Part shown: piece after piece, positions 21,901 through 34,400 of the stretch
Layout of the letters: each line of letters begins with the position of its first letter
Position numbering within the stretch: the first letter of the stretch is position 1
NCBI GenBank assembly: GCA_018398765.1
Contig: JAHBMJ010004196.1
Location: forward strand, 18,585-82,584
Length of the DNA: 64,000 nucleotides
From: Chromera velia
Lineage: Eukaryota > Sar > Chromeraceae
Direction: 5' to 3'
Notes under the pieces: model-generated
Seen by the model: only the letters and a program-made list of their open reading frames with translations
Told to the model about the DNA's origin: nothing
Databases searched by the model: none
Translations under genes and position numbers: made by a program

Positions 21901-24137
21901 CCTTTGTACCTGTGCCATATCCAAGAGGCCTGTCACAAAACTTTGAGTCGTCTGTGATGCCTCCTTCAGACTGCCGTCAAGGGTCTCAGAGACAATCGCA
22001 GCCACAGCAGCGGCAGCAGAAAGGTCCGTCTCGTCGTCTGTCGGGGGTCTTCTGTCTGGCTCCATGATCGGTGCAGCACTGCTCTGCAGCAATTGGTTGA
22101 AGGCAAAGCTCTCTAACGCTGCAGTTTGCGCTCTTGCAATCGAAATCGGTCGTGCCGTCTGATGCGCTGCGTCTTTGTTGTTATGAGTCGAGGGGACTGC
22201 TTCGGCTTCTTCAGAGGCATGTACGGGAACATGCACGGTGTGCACTTTGCCGCGTCTGCCTTGCTCGTGACTGTCAACTGGAGCGTCGGCTTGAGTGGCG
22301 GGCTCCTCATGGAGGCTCTCTTCGCCTATGCAGAATCCAGAAACAGCGAGAGAGGGGTCACCCAAAATCATTTCAATCGCCCCTGACGTGAGCACTGCGG
22401 CGGCTTTCTTTGCTTCTTTCGACTGCGGTGAGCGTGGAAGGCCACTGCCAGAGGAAGAAGAAGAGCCATTCGAGTGGTCAGAAAGGTCCTCTCTTCTCTG
22501 TTCGCCCACAGACGCTATCGAAGCCGTTTGACTCTGGAGGGAATCCTTTTCTTCTCTTTCCCTTTCCCCTTCCCTCTCAGGCGACTGGACTTTCTCATCG
22601 TCTGAGTCGTCCCGCCCTTCTCCTTCCTGCACCTCTCCTTTCCCCTCTCCTGCCTCTGCTTCTGCGTCGGGAGGCCCAAAAGAAGGGAGCAGGCCCTCAC
22701 CTGTGACCATGAATACCAGAGGGGCAGGGGAGGGATCCCCCTCCGCAACTTCCTTCTCCCCATCTGCTCTTGCTGTTTCGTTCCCCTCGTCCATCTCGGC
22801 CTGAGGCACTGGGCCTTCATTTGGCTTCTCTTTCTTTTCGTTTTCCTCTCCCAGAGACTCCGCATCGATTTTTGACGGATCTCTACTTCCTTCTATTGTT
22901 TCGTCTGCTTCCTTGTTTTCTTCTGCTTCTCCGTCCGCATCGGAGCGCTGTGTTGTGAGAACTGCAGAGAGGGCATCCTCAGTATCACTTTCTCTCCTTT
23001 CTTCATTTTGCTCTCTCTGTACACACCCGTTATCTGACTCGTTTGCAACATCGCTTGCCGATTTTTCCATTTCTTTCCTATCCTCAGAGAGCATATTTGC
23101 CCCCCCTTCTTCCTCTGCATCGACCGCAGCTTCTTCTCCCTTCTCTCCTGATCCAGACCCTCTTTCTTGAAGTGCCTCTTTCTCTTTCGCTGTCTCCCTG
23201 AGGGATGCATCGTCTGCAGTGAGAGTCAAATCGGGTGCACCGAGCCAAGCGGAGGGAAGCGAGTCAACCCCACCCCCTCCCATAAGAGGCACCTCGGTTG
23301 CTGGCCCCACTTCTGTGGGTCTAGCACCGGGGGTTCGAAAGAGGGGGGCCTCGTCGGGTCTTCTCCGCCGACCGATGGACGCCTGGGGACTCGGGGAGGG
23401 GGGCACTGTCAGGGCGTGGGAGCGTTGTGTGTCGTCGTTGGAATGCACAAGGGGGGCGAAGGATTGACCGGCATCAGATTTAGGAAGGAGAACTACAGGG
23501 GAGGCGGGTCGGCTCTGGAAGAGTGGAGACTCTTGCAGCACCTCTGACGATGGTGCTCCCCTGGAATCATTAGAGGTCTGGGGATTGGGGTCGTTCTCTT
23601 GGGTGGGTGTGGCTTCAGTCGGTTGAGCGGAAATCCTTGTGATGTTGCTGGGGGTGTTCGAATTGCACATGTCGTTTTTGTTTGTCGTCTTTTCTTTCAG
23701 TTCTTTGATCTGCCTCTGTTGATCTGCGAGGAGACGCAGGCACCTTTTGAGCGCAGCTGCCTGGAGTCTCTGTCTCTGATTGGTTTCGTCCAACCGGGAC
23801 CTGCAGTTTCATACATCGATATAGAAATACATACAGTCCAACCGGGGCCTGCAGTTTCATACATCGATATAGAAATACATACAGTCAGACATGCACCTCT
23901 TTTCTCTTATGACTTTCTTCTATGAGTGATTTTTTGAGAGGAAGACGCTGAGACAGACAAACGAAAACTGGGTACAAGCTTTGAAAGAAAAACATTCACT
24001 CTGGAAACAGAATGCCATCCGACGATCTGCTGTAATCACTGACAGAATCTCTCCAATCTGCGCGTTTGCATCCGACGCCCCGTTTGCTGGCGCGTGACTT
24101 GAGGTATCCCGCCCAACTGCAGCAGTTGCATCAAGAG

Positions 24138-24176
<39 letters not shown>

Positions 24177-24730
24177 TACCTACATACACAGAGAGGAAAG
24201 AATAAACGCGGATGGGGGAAGTCGGTTGCATGCGGTCAGGAAGAGAAGGCGACATTCAGACAAGGAGGAAAGAGAAAGAGGAGAAGAGACACAAAGGAAA
24301 GTCATCTGCGTTGATTGCTCAATTCCATGAACCTACCTTGAGGCATATCCCAGTCGGATCCGAGGACCTCCTCCATGAACGTGAAGAACTCGAGTCCTCC
24401 CTCTCCCTCCTCTGCCAGTCTCTCTTCGTGGAGATTTCCAGAAATAAAGCTTCGAAGCTCCCAGAGAGGAGGGAGTGGGGGCACTCTCCTTGCCTCGTTC
24501 CTGACCATGAAGGGAAAAGAAACTCCATACAGCTGCTGAGGATCTCCTGAGTGAGGAGTTCCGCAAGAGGCGCGTCTCCATGCCTGGGCACATGAGAATC
24601 TTCTGTACCCCTCTGTCCCATCTTGCAGGGGTACAGGGACTCTCTTGCCCACGCGTCTGCGACTGGACTCGTCTGCCAGCATGTCTTTCGGAATTCGGAA
24701 GGAATCAAGAGATGTTCTCATTTTATTCAA
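17489..24730 (-). CDS. Unrecognised large protein with coiled coil and long acidic region, about 11 exons
   Basis: Exons from 5' to 3': 24730-24337, 24116-24044, 23800-21910, 21276-21017, about 20500-20345, 19983-19868, 19574-19499, 19310-19253, 18834-18498, 18057-17999 and 17583-17489. The first four are firm, with matching phases; later ones also keep phase but rest on shorter evidence. The product exceeds 1,150 residues. Exon 1 has a globular-looking part (LRSFISGNL, GLEFFTFMEEVLGSDWDMPQ). Exons 2-3 join into a coiled coil (GEILSRLDETNQRQRLQAAA, then LADQQRQIKELKEK). Exon 3 continues as 600 residues of acidic, Ser-rich disorder. Exon 4 is helical and Glu-rich (GLCVSALWKWQGLFHEAKVQ). Exons 6-8 give a hydrophobic helical part (VVRLLQVVGLYPIETLPSAVD, then TANGQWLKKVKPP and VLDVMNEKADWHSIFALE). 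I do not recognise the family. The 3' end is unresolved: exon 11 finishes in phase 2 at a GTGAGT donor and no stop exon was found. Confidence 0.6.
18115..18250 (+). repeat. Compound (CT)n(GT)n(CT)n microsatellite
   Basis: Two CT tracts flank a GT/GGGTGT tract, inside an intron of the large minus-strand gene. Confidence 0.95.
18861..18900 (+). repeat. (ATCC)n microsatellite
   Basis: About ten ATCC units just upstream (minus-strand sense) of the exon starting at 18834. Confidence 0.95.
21835..21903 (+). repeat. (CCCTT)n pentanucleotide repeat at an intron 5' end
   Basis: CCTTC units with a few interruptions. On the minus strand the array starts within ten bases of the splice donor GTACAA that follows the exon ending at 21910. 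Confidence 0.95.
23789..23884. repeat. 48-bp tandem duplication spanning a splice acceptor
   Basis: Units 23789-23836 and 23837-23884 differ at one base (GGGACC versus GGGGCC). Each carries the CTGCAG acceptor and the first 12 or so coding bases of exon 3 of the large minus-strand gene. Confidence 0.95.
24138..24173 (+). repeat. (CA)n microsatellite
   Basis: Dinucleotide tract in the first intron of the large minus-strand gene. Confidence 0.95.
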
Positions 24731-26099
24731 ATCAAAATGCCAAGTCCTTCCCTGAACTGTATGTGTGTGAGAAATGAAAGTATCAAGATGTCTGTGCTTT
24801 AAATACCCTGATGGGCATCAAGGTTTTCCCTTCTGACGGTGAAGGAAGTCAGAGGACCCCCTGCAGAACAGTGTTGTGGAAGGTCCACAATTCAATCCTT
24901 GAAAAGGAAGCTGAAGCAACCTTAGATCTCCAGCTCTTCGGCCAGCTTTTGATCCTTTGAGGGGATTCGTGTGCACTCTTCAGCGTTTTTGTAGGCTGAA
25001 TGGGATGCTATCTGCAGGGGGCTTCTCAGGCAAAAGCAAACAACGGTGGAGACGTCTATGCATGCAGAGACTGGGACCGGCTGAAGTGGACTCACTTCTT
25101 TGATGCAGAGAGGTGACGTGCGAGCATGCAGGCGACTACCGAAAAGGGATCGGAGAGGTGCAGATCCAGTCTACAGGCAAATGAAACGGGATTTCCTACA
25201 AGGATAAACACATATACGTATATACATTGATCGGTAGTTGCACGCATGCATAACATTTTTTTACTTAATTGCATGCATGCAACGTGCAGCGCATTTCTCG
25301 CGCGATATGCGCGCGTTTTGGCATGCAGGGCATCTTACTCTACTATACAGGGCGCGGGGCTTCGAGATCTGGCGAAGCGCACCTTGTCCCTGCCGGAGGC
25401 TTTCTGTACAAGTTAGGCATTCTGCACGATGTGGGCATTTAAGAAGCAGGAGGCCAATGAAAAAAATATAGTTAAAAAACTGAGAAATCGTATGATTTAA
25501 ATTTAAACATTGTTGAACGTATTTAAATTATGAACAGTGGAAGAATGTTTTAACGATGTTCAGTCTTATGCATGAAGCTATATAGGTATGAACTTGTTAT
25601 GAAGGCTTCGAGAGTTACGATTGATAGGTATATGCGCTATATATGTGCTAATATATGCTAAAGTTTAAAGCAGAGGTCTGAACATATAACCTAATTAACT
25701 CAGTTGAACTATGGACCATAGTCTATGGTTAGGAAGGAAGAGACATGTTTGATGAATCTATGCACTATGAATATAAAAAAAAATGAAGAGCTTGATCAAT
25801 GTCATGATTTCAATACTTAATTAATATATATAATTAACAATCCTGTATTAAAAGTGGAATGCATAATCAACAACAAAATTTTGATATTGCAGTCTGAGTT
25901 TGGGATATTCATTCAAATCACATTAAGCAACACGAACGCGCAGTGCTACGAACGTTAAGCTAATTTGAGGGGCCTTCACAGACTTTAGGCATCTTTTTGC
26001 TCTCTTACTGTGCGGCTTGAGAAGGCCTTCTTCAGCAGCAAGGAAGTCGGCCCATTCTCTTCTGTTGCACTCAACCAGGAGAGAGGAACGTCCATCTTT
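24731..26099. other. Intergenic spacer with AT-rich core
   Basis: 5' flank of the minus-strand gene starting at 24730 and 3' flank of the gene ending at 26100. The AT-rich core at about 25460-25950 has no open frame of interest. Confidence 0.6.
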
Positions 26100-27040
26100 T
26101 TACAGATTCAATTTCTGAAGTCGAAAATGCCGTTCAGAGGAAATGATGGGCACGTTTTGAGGGACTGTTTTCATTCGGTAAGGCATACCTGCAGTGCATC
26201 GGGAATTTTGTTCATATACAGTCACCCGACACTTGCTAATGTAGCATATACAGTCACCGACACTGAAGCATTTGGTAATGACCCTCCCACCATCTGTGGT
26301 CCTGTGCATTGCTCTTTTCGATTCTGGTCAGGTCTCTGGTCTCCTCAAGCATTTTGGTGTACACTCGCTGTGCCTCAGCAGTCCTCCAAAATTCTCTAAA
26401 GGAGTCGTCCACCTCAGTTGAAGATTTTCTCAAGAACGTTGCAATGCACCAGTTCAAAGATTCATCAAAGTCTGAAAAGGCTTCGAGATGCGGTCCCGGA
26501 CGAAGGATTCGAAGTCGAGGGTACTTTGCTTGACGTTCAGCCTGCAATAACGACAGTTAACACATTCTTTTGTTCATTGGCAATTTGATTCGCTTTCTCT
26601 TCATGTGCAGGAGTGTGCTTTCATGAAAGGAGACAGCACTGCACGATCGAATTTTTCAAAAAGGAACACAAACGTGGTCTAAACGCTTTTTGACCGTACA
26701 TAGATCTCTGACCATTTGACGGACACAGAGGCATACACTAACTTCGCATGTGAACTCAGATGCAGACGCACGCACACACACGCAAGCACGCACACATACA
26801 GACACACGAACGCACACATATATGTACACTGACACTGACACTCACCCATACACGCGCAGAGTCCACACACAGACGGGCAGACAGACCGACAGTCCGACAG
26901 AGACCCAGCTAGACACACCGTTACACACGTTCAGACACATACTTAGAAGCAGCGAAATATACTAATACAGAGAGACACACATTGATGCTCGCATACAGGC
27001 ACGCACACACAGGCACACATTGTCAAACACACGCACACAT

Positions 27041-27087
<47 letters not shown>

Positions 27088-28448
27088 GCGCGCACACATA
27101 TTCACACACACAGAGGCATATGCACAGGAGGGTATCTGGGGAAATGCATTGGAGTCAGAATCATATTCCAGGGGGTATTGGAAATGTATGCAAGCTCCGC
27201 AATAACGGTGTGAAAAGAAGAGAACTATAAATAGGAGAAACGGGTGCAAAGCGGCACAAAGTAAACGCGGCCTGCAGAAAGACTGAGTTGCAGACAGAGA
27301 AAGTCGATTTCTGGAAAAAAGCACCAGGTCCCTCTGATATCCTCTGATAGTCTCAAAATGTCTCAAAATGTTAAGAAGAACGGAGTGTAGAGTCTCGAAC
27401 ATCTGACCTGTATTTCTCGGTTCCAGACCCTCTTGCGTTCTCGCTCGTTTTGCATGTACGCAGCTGCACACAGAGCAGAAACATTCTTTATCAGTGACTG
27501 TGCAGCTTTTCTTTTGTCACTCGGATCATGTATCATCACCATCAGAAATCATATAAAGCAAATTACCTTTTCGCACGTCTTTCAGTGCCGCTTCAGCTTT
27601 CTTCATTGTCTCATACGCCTTCATGTCGACCTGCTCGATGTGGAGTCCTCTGCAGATGCGGTACTTGATGCGGTTGTGGAAGGCTTCACTTCTATACGCA
27701 GAGAGGTGAGCTCTATCTCTTCTGGCTAGGACAAAGGGGCATCGACGGCTTTCAGGCAAAGTTGCCTGCGTCTGGGAACATTCCGAGGCGCGTACATGCA
27801 TGCCCCAGAGAGACGAATGCTCCTCGCTCTATACTACATGGAGCAGAGGCGGCTAAATCCCATGCAGTTCAGCTCGAGAGAGATTGATTATACATGATTA
27901 TACAAGTTTCTGGGAAAGATCAACACGTGGCCTCTCATCGCCTCATATGTACTTGGAGCAGCTGTCAGAGTGGGGACAGCTAGGGAGGAGAAGCGATGTA
28001 GTCGATCGCAGAAGACTGCATGCAAAAATACAGTCTGTTGAATCTTAATAAATTGTTCATCGAAGAGAAATGTGTCTGACCTTGAGAAATGGTATGGCCC
28101 CGGAAAGTCCTTGCTGAGGTGGCTCTTACACGCGTGCAAAAAGGTCACGGGGGGCACGTATTCGCTTTTCTGGGCCACTCGCAATGCGTAAATGTGCAAT
28201 TTTTGCGCATGTCAGAACCCAATTCGCATGCGCGCGCAAAGCGCGCGAATCTGGCTTGTTATATTCATAATATTAATATTCGAATACAGATTGACGATAA
28301 TTAAACGCTATATATATAAAAGTAGCTCTGTCTTAATTGTAGAGTATTCTACCATGCAGCTGTCAGCATCAATGATTGCAGACTCTTTTCTCCAATCCTG
28401 CTGCTCTTTCAAGACTTGATTTTCCGCAGCAAATTCCGCCCAAGTCAT
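26100..28448 (-). CDS. Unrecognised helical protein, at least 5 exons
   Basis: Exons from 5' to 3': 28448-28353 (start MTWAEFAAENQVLKEQQ), 27691-27567, 27463-27408, 26541-26262 and 26188-26100 (stop). Junctions between the last four keep phase. The first exon ends in phase 0 while the second begins needing phase 2, so one small exon between 27700 and 28350 is probably missing from this model. The product is mostly charged helix (MKAYETMKKAEAALKDVRK joined to AAYMQNERERKRVWNREIQ) followed by a mixed region (PHLEAFSDFDESLNWCIATF, then FWRTAEAQRVYTKMLEETRD). No known domain is recognised; an axonemal, scaffold or assembly role would be speculation. Its start lies 129 bases from the start of the divergent membrane protein gene. 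Confidence 0.6.
26755..27083 (+). repeat. CA-rich microsatellite region
   Basis: Impure CA/CACACG stretches with a clean (CA)n near 27040-27080. It lies upstream, in minus-strand sense, of the exon starting at 26541, within the intron. Confidence 0.9.
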
Positions 28449-28577
28449 GACGTCTGTACAGTTTGGTGAACCTTCGTGGTGTGTTGCAACACTGTTGCAC
28501 AAACGTCTCGAGCGTGTGTGTGTTGCACACAAGTGAGCAACACCGGCTGAGGTCGTTCCAGTTCCAGCTTCTCCGTC
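28449..28577. promoter_or_regulatory. Short divergent intergenic region, putative bidirectional promoter
   Basis: The 129 bases lie between two predicted start codons pointing away from each other (minus-strand gene at 28448, plus-strand gene at 28578). It must hold both 5' UTRs and promoters if both starts are right. No TATA box is evident. Confidence 0.4.
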
Positions 28578-29407
28578 ATGGAGCCTGTGCTTCTCCTGTC
28601 AACTGACGACTTTTCCTTGCTGAAATGGGGCCTGCCCGTGTCAAGTTTCTACCAGTATATGCGAATTCTGACTTTTTGGTCTTGCTTCGGCATTGTATGC
28701 GTGTACGTGATTGCGGGTCAGTTCATACATTTATGTGAAACGACGTATGCATTCTTGTGTGCTTCTCGATGACACGTCGTTACATGCAGCCAGTCTAATG
28801 ATCGCCACGTGCCATCTGCGCACTGCTTTCCGCCCTGCAGGGATAACTGCCTCGCTGACCATGCAGGTGTCGAAGACGGAGCGTTTCCTGATCTCACTCA
28901 TTTTCCCTATCGTCGGAGTTTTCTCCTCATTGGTCCGCACCCTCCCGTCCTCGGCCCTCCTTGCGGGCATCCACACTTCAGTAGGACTCACAGCACCCTA
29001 CTACGCAGTTGTGTTGCTCGCAAGCATTCAGGTTGGTTTTCTGGCCACTGAAACCTACACCCGTACATATATGAACTACTTGCTGTGCACGGCAAACCGC
29101 AAACAGGCACACACCCACACAGTATGAATAGTCATGTCATTTTTTTCCCCAAGAGAGAGCTCTCGAAATCGGATTTGCAGTCATGATTCTTTCCAGAGAG
29201 TTCCGTTCGAATGGACCTTTTCAGAAACGAAAGCGCGCCCAGACTCACTTCGTTTTCGGAAAATGAACTGAATGCCTTTTGACTCTGTCTTTCTGATGTA
29301 AAAGGTCGGCAACTGAGGATCATGTCCACGTTTCTTTTTTTTTCTCATGGCTGCTTTTTCTGCAGGCGGGCATGATCCTCTTCCTGAAGCTGTGGTCCGC
29401 AGAGTGA
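28578..29407 (+). CDS. Small unrecognised multi-pass membrane protein, 3 exons
   Basis: Exons 28578-28716, 28790-29031 and 29366-29407; phases 1 and 0 match across both introns, giving 140 residues. The first hydrophobic stretch (FWSCFGIVCVYVIA) is completed across the first intron by ASLMIATC. A second runs through FLISLIFPIVGVFSSLV and a third through PYYAVVLLASIQ joined to AGMILFLKLW. That predicts three, possibly four, membrane helices with short loops. I recognise no family. The start was chosen as the first ATG in frame; no acceptor precedes it closely. Confidence 0.65.
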
Positions 29408-29927
29408 TTCTGATCTGACACGTTGCATGGGGACAGTCATCGATCGATCCCCTCTAAGGTGCTGTTAGGTCGAGGAGCTCTGTTTTGTTTGGCCATGATC
29501 ATGTCATGTCGTCTTTTATGAGACAAAATTAGGTGCAGATCAATTTAGTGAGACAGCGGTTTGCTAGGCACACAGAGACTCGAAAACTTGATGTGCATCC
29601 TCTGTATCGGCCCCACTTGGTATCACTGAAATGCTCTGATTCAAAATATGATGCCTCTCTCTTTTCAGCTCTCTCTCCAGAGTCTTTTCCTCAGAGTCTT
29701 CTTTGCATGCATGTATGCGTGGGTGCGTGCTTGTAGGCATGGACGGCTCCCGCCTGCCGACTGCGCTGTTGACAAATTGTGACTGAACTGACCTTCGGCT
29801 CTCTGTAGCCTTGGCAAAGCACTTCTTCTCCCCCAGGCAAGCAGGCAGGCACGCCCAGCTCGATTTTTTCTCTCGCTGAGTTTGCCCCGCCCCACGTCTC
29901 TCTCTCTCTCCCTCTCTCTCTCTCTCC

Positions 29928-29975
<48 letters not shown>

Positions 29976-29988
29976 GTGTGTGTGTGTG

Positions 29989-30027
<39 letters not shown>

Positions 30028-31401
30028 GTGTGGATAGGTATTTCGTTCGTCATGTTTCTCGTGTGCCTGTATGTCTGTGCACTTGTGTCCGTGCAATGAT
30101 GTGTTGATCTGTTTTTTTCTCTCTCTTGTCTTGAGTGGAAGCAGCAGAGGATTTCCGTGAGCTCAGTGATCACGTGAAACTCTGTCGGGAGGTGGAGAGA
30201 CAAGGGGCGCTTAACTCTCACCTTTCGGGCTCCCTGCCCACCCTGTTTGATTGTTATTTGTGTTCTTTCTTTTTCTTGGTTTGTCATGTATATGAAGAAA
30301 AAGAAAAGAAGGCAGAAGAATAAGTATATAGTATGTTTGACAAGAAGAAACATATAGCCTGTCCATTCGGAGTGCGTGTGATTAATTGTGGTTTAGCCTA
30401 GAGTCTCCGAAACCAGAGACAAATGGCAACCCATGTATGCAGTTGTAGAGAAAAGAAGCAAGCCACCGCAGCTTAGCCCGCTTCCCCATGAGGTATGTTT
30501 CTTTGTTTAGTTCTTTTCCTGTCTTGAGTGGAAATAGTATAGTATAACGTTAGGTATAACGACACCGTTAGATTCCATTTATATTGAGTCCTGTTATATA
30601 GTAGAGTTAGGTAAGCTAAACTTTATAATTGAATGATTGTAAATTTGCAATCAATGCCAATCAAGTACAATCAAAATTAATTGATTCTGATTATTTAGTT
30701 CCTAGTAGTTTTGATCTATAAAAATTTGAAAATCCTGTTAAATCCTGTAAGTACCTGTAAAATTCTGTCAGAATCAGAATCACAGTCAGAAACATTCAAA
30801 TTAGTTCAGATCTTTTTAATTAGCCAGAATGATGGTCATTAATGGTCATGCAGGGATCGGTCCCCGGATGTACGAGATCGCTTAAGATCGTTACTACGAG
30901 ATGGCTAGACATGGCTGGCGCGCGCGGCGGCGGAGCCGTAAGACGGGTGGGCGCGGCCGGGCCCCCGCGGAGAGCTTTTCCCGCTTTCCGGGCCCATCGC
31001 AAGCGAGCGTCATGCAAGCGACTTTCCGGGGCCCTCGGGGAAAATGCGGCCCACAAAAGTTCGGAGACGCATCTGCATCGACCCAGCACCCCTCTTCATC
31101 TCATCATCTTCGGTGAGCTTGACATTCCCCAGGCTTTCCCCTGTGAGCCATTGCTTGACCAACGTTTGCCATGTCAATTTAAGTGTTGTGGGCTCCAGTG
31201 CAATGCCAACAAAAATTGGTTGCATGTTCAGAATGCCGATTTTCGTTGGAGACTTGGGGGCGCTCTGTTTTGTTTTCTAGTCTGGCAGTGAAGTTTTATG
31301 TTTTAAAGACCAGGTCCTCAGACACGAAGGTACGCGGAAGTTCCCGCAGCTTCAATCTCCGAACTCACGGGACGCCAATCTGCGTTTACTTCGAAACCAA
31401 A
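29408..31401. other. Intergenic region between membrane protein and KH protein genes
   Basis: Contains a long CT/GT compound microsatellite (29897-30033), an AT-rich block (about 30540-30840) and a GC-rich patch (about 30910-31060) close to the next gene, which may be its promoter region. No coding exon supported. Confidence 0.55.
29897..30033 (+). repeat. (CT)n(GT)n compound microsatellite
   Basis: CT units with CCCT interruptions, then GT units with GC interruptions, over about 135 bases. Confidence 0.95.
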
Positions 31402-34400
31402 ATGTCAGTTTCGACCGTTCTAGTTTGTCTTGACGCTGAGCCTGATCGTCAGTATTTGAAGAATCTCGTTCAACGAGTCACGCCTCATGAACCAGTTGAG
31501 ATTGCGCTGCCTCAATCGGCAGTGGCCTTAATTCTGAGGGGGGAGGGAGAAGCACTGGCACTGGCGGTTACAATGTTTTACGGAACGGTTATGCCGAAAT
31601 TTGCCGAAATCGAGTTGGTCGTTTCTCATGCCACTGTCATGGCCTTCCGAACCTACGGGGAGGAAGCCACTGTCAGGGTCGTCCCGGGATTCCTCCGTCA
31701 ACCGAGCTTTTCGCATTTGCTGCGAAAGATCACTTTACGGGGAACCAGTACGGGAGTGATGGGTGCACTGTCCCGTCTTCTCCACTTGTCATCCTCCGAT
31801 TTACACCTCCTCTCCCCTGCACAGCCCCTCATTGCCCTGTCAGATGCTGAGGGTGAAGCTGTCCTTCGTTCCGCCCCCCCACAATCCTCCACAGTCAGTT
31901 TTCCGGCTCCGGCGCTCCAGCAAACCCCGACGTCGTTTCCTGCTGCAAGCCCCCCTCCTCTATCCCACGCATTGGGAGGTCCGAGTGGTTCGGCTGCGTC
32001 TGCGACAAATGGGTGGGTGCTCTCCCAACTAGGCCAACTTCTGCCTGCAAGCCCTGCAAACCGCTTTCATGGGGAAGGCCAACACCAGCAGCAGCAGCAG
32101 CAAACCCCGAGTGGTCTGCCTCCCCCTTACTCTGCTGCTTCCCCTACCTCCACCATCGGAGGCGGGGGAGGGGCCTCTCTCACCCAGACTCCCAATGCTA
32201 TGGGGGCGTCTCCTTATGTCGCCCCAATGACCCCTGTTCAAACCTTCCCGCCCCACCCGGGGCTTGGCAACCGGGCGGGTCTGGTGTCCGGGGGGGGTGC
32301 TCGAGAGGAGCAGCGAGGCATGATGACGCCTTCCTATCCCTCCTACCCGTCGGGGGGGGGGACACCCGGGATGACGGGAACGGAAGGGGGGACGCCGGGG
32401 GTGATTATCCCAGGCCCCATCACAATCAAGCAGAACGGGGCCGTGAACCTCGAACGAGGTCCGAATAACGGGGGAACGATCACCATGCAGCACCTGTCGC
32501 GATCTCGGGATCAACAAGACCCGTCGCTTCAGTCCGCGCGTGCCCGCACACTGGAGCAGCAGGGGCACGCCCCCCACGGCTTCTCCTCCTCTGCGTCTTC
32601 TGACATCGCTGTGGAAGAGATCATCGTTCCGGAGCCTGTGATCAAGAGACTGGTCGGAAGAGGGGGTTCGACTGTGACGGGACTCGAGTGCGCATCTGGT
32701 CAGTGAAACAGGCAGTCGGCTACTGAGTGAGTGCAGCGAGAGAGAGAATCTTGGTGCAAGGGAGAGAAGAGAAAGCAAAGAGGGGAGATGCTTTTTCCCT
32801 TCCCTTTCTTGTTGCCCTGTTGATCATATTGCGGCTGCTTCTGGTTGAGAAAAGGCGGGCAGAAGACGCTCATGAAGAGGAATGAAATGGAAAGAATTTA
32901 AGTGATTCCGTTGTTATCCTTCTAGACTAGAAGGGGCATGCAGAGTCATTCAAAGAGGAATAAATTCCGCTTCGATCGAGGGTGATCATCGCGTCGAAGT
33001 ATCATGAACAGATGTTTAAATTAATAAATAAATGAATGAATGAAGAATGAATGAATGAATAAGGAAGGACTCGAGACAAAGACCGTCAGCACACACAAAC
33101 AACTGAAAGAACAAAGGAATTCAATTGCATCATCGTGCGTTCGAACATTCATGGCTGCCGCTGCTGCAGGAGCGTCGATGACGATTGTCGGACAGGAGGA
33201 GGGATCCCCTTTCCGGACGGTCAGTCAGTCAGTCAGTGAGAATGTACCTCTTTCTCTCTTTCTCTATAGATAGAAGGATGTGAGAGAGAGATGGGGAGAG
33301 AGAAGTGAGCTAGCTCGGCACGGGGGTCGTATTGGGACTCTCGGAAGGAAAGTGAGGAAGAGCGGGGCGCCGAGCTGGCTTTTCTCTCTCCGGTCCGCCA
33401 CTGGCTGTAGTGTGGTGTGTGGACACGGTATCGTCGGCACTCTCTCTGTCCATGATCACACACGCACACCCAATATTCAGGGGTTTCCTCGCATTCATTC
33501 ATTTGATCAGGCAGTCGATTAGTCGTTGCGTCCTTTCTTCTTTTTAAGCTGAAGTTCTTCCTCGCAATTACTGGGCGCACTTCTTTGCCATTTCCCACCT
33601 AAGCTTCACTGATGTCATCGTTGCTGGGGAAGAACCTGCTTCCGTATTCTTCTGAGCAGTTTTGCATTCTTCTTGCAATTTCCTTCATGCGTCTGTCGAA
33701 AACTGCATGCAGCTGCGCATCGCGGGCACGCGACAGCAGGTGGGAAGAGAAAGAGAAGAGAAGATCAGGGAGGCCATCTGAGAGGGCAGTGGGGGACTGT
33801 CTGGTGTCTGTCTTCCTGTCGGTCTCTGATTCTTCGCGACTTGCTTGTTTTCTTTCCTTTTTGTCTGTCCGTCTTTCCGTCTTTTTTTTCGTGTATGCGT
33901 TCCTTAGGAGTTTTTAAATTCCCTTTTCTTCCTAACTCAAGCAGGTTTCTTGTGTGCACTGACTAAAACTTTGATGATTTCTGTCCGTCTGATGATGTTT
34001 TTTGTTCTTCGTTTGTTGTTGCCTGCCTGCCCGCAGGTCCGCCGAGGGTACCACCTTGCTTCGTCCCGCCTCGCCCTTCTGGGGGTCCAGCTGGACGCGC
34101 ACAGGGAGGTCCAGGCGTTGGTGGTGCTCATACGGGAGGAAGATGTGGGGAGGGTGGTCGGACCAAAGGGGACTACTGCGAGGATGATCGAGCACGAGTC
34201 GGGTGCGGTTCTCTCCATCACTAGACGCAGCCGTGCAAACCCTCTGCTGAGGATGAGGGAGGCCCTCGGAGACACGCCGCTCGGAAGTCAGGACGCTCAG
34301 GTTCTCAAAACGCTCTGTGAGGTGAGTAGGTAGGGAGGTAGATTGTTCTTTCCACTTAAGCCGTCATGGAGGCCTTTCTTTTTCCCTCCCCTTCACCGAG

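Noticed and set aside
21757-21909. Extension of the large exon as EGKGRE repeats
   Set aside because: This is the (CCCTT)n repeat past the splice donor GTACAA; the next exon joins in phase from 21910.
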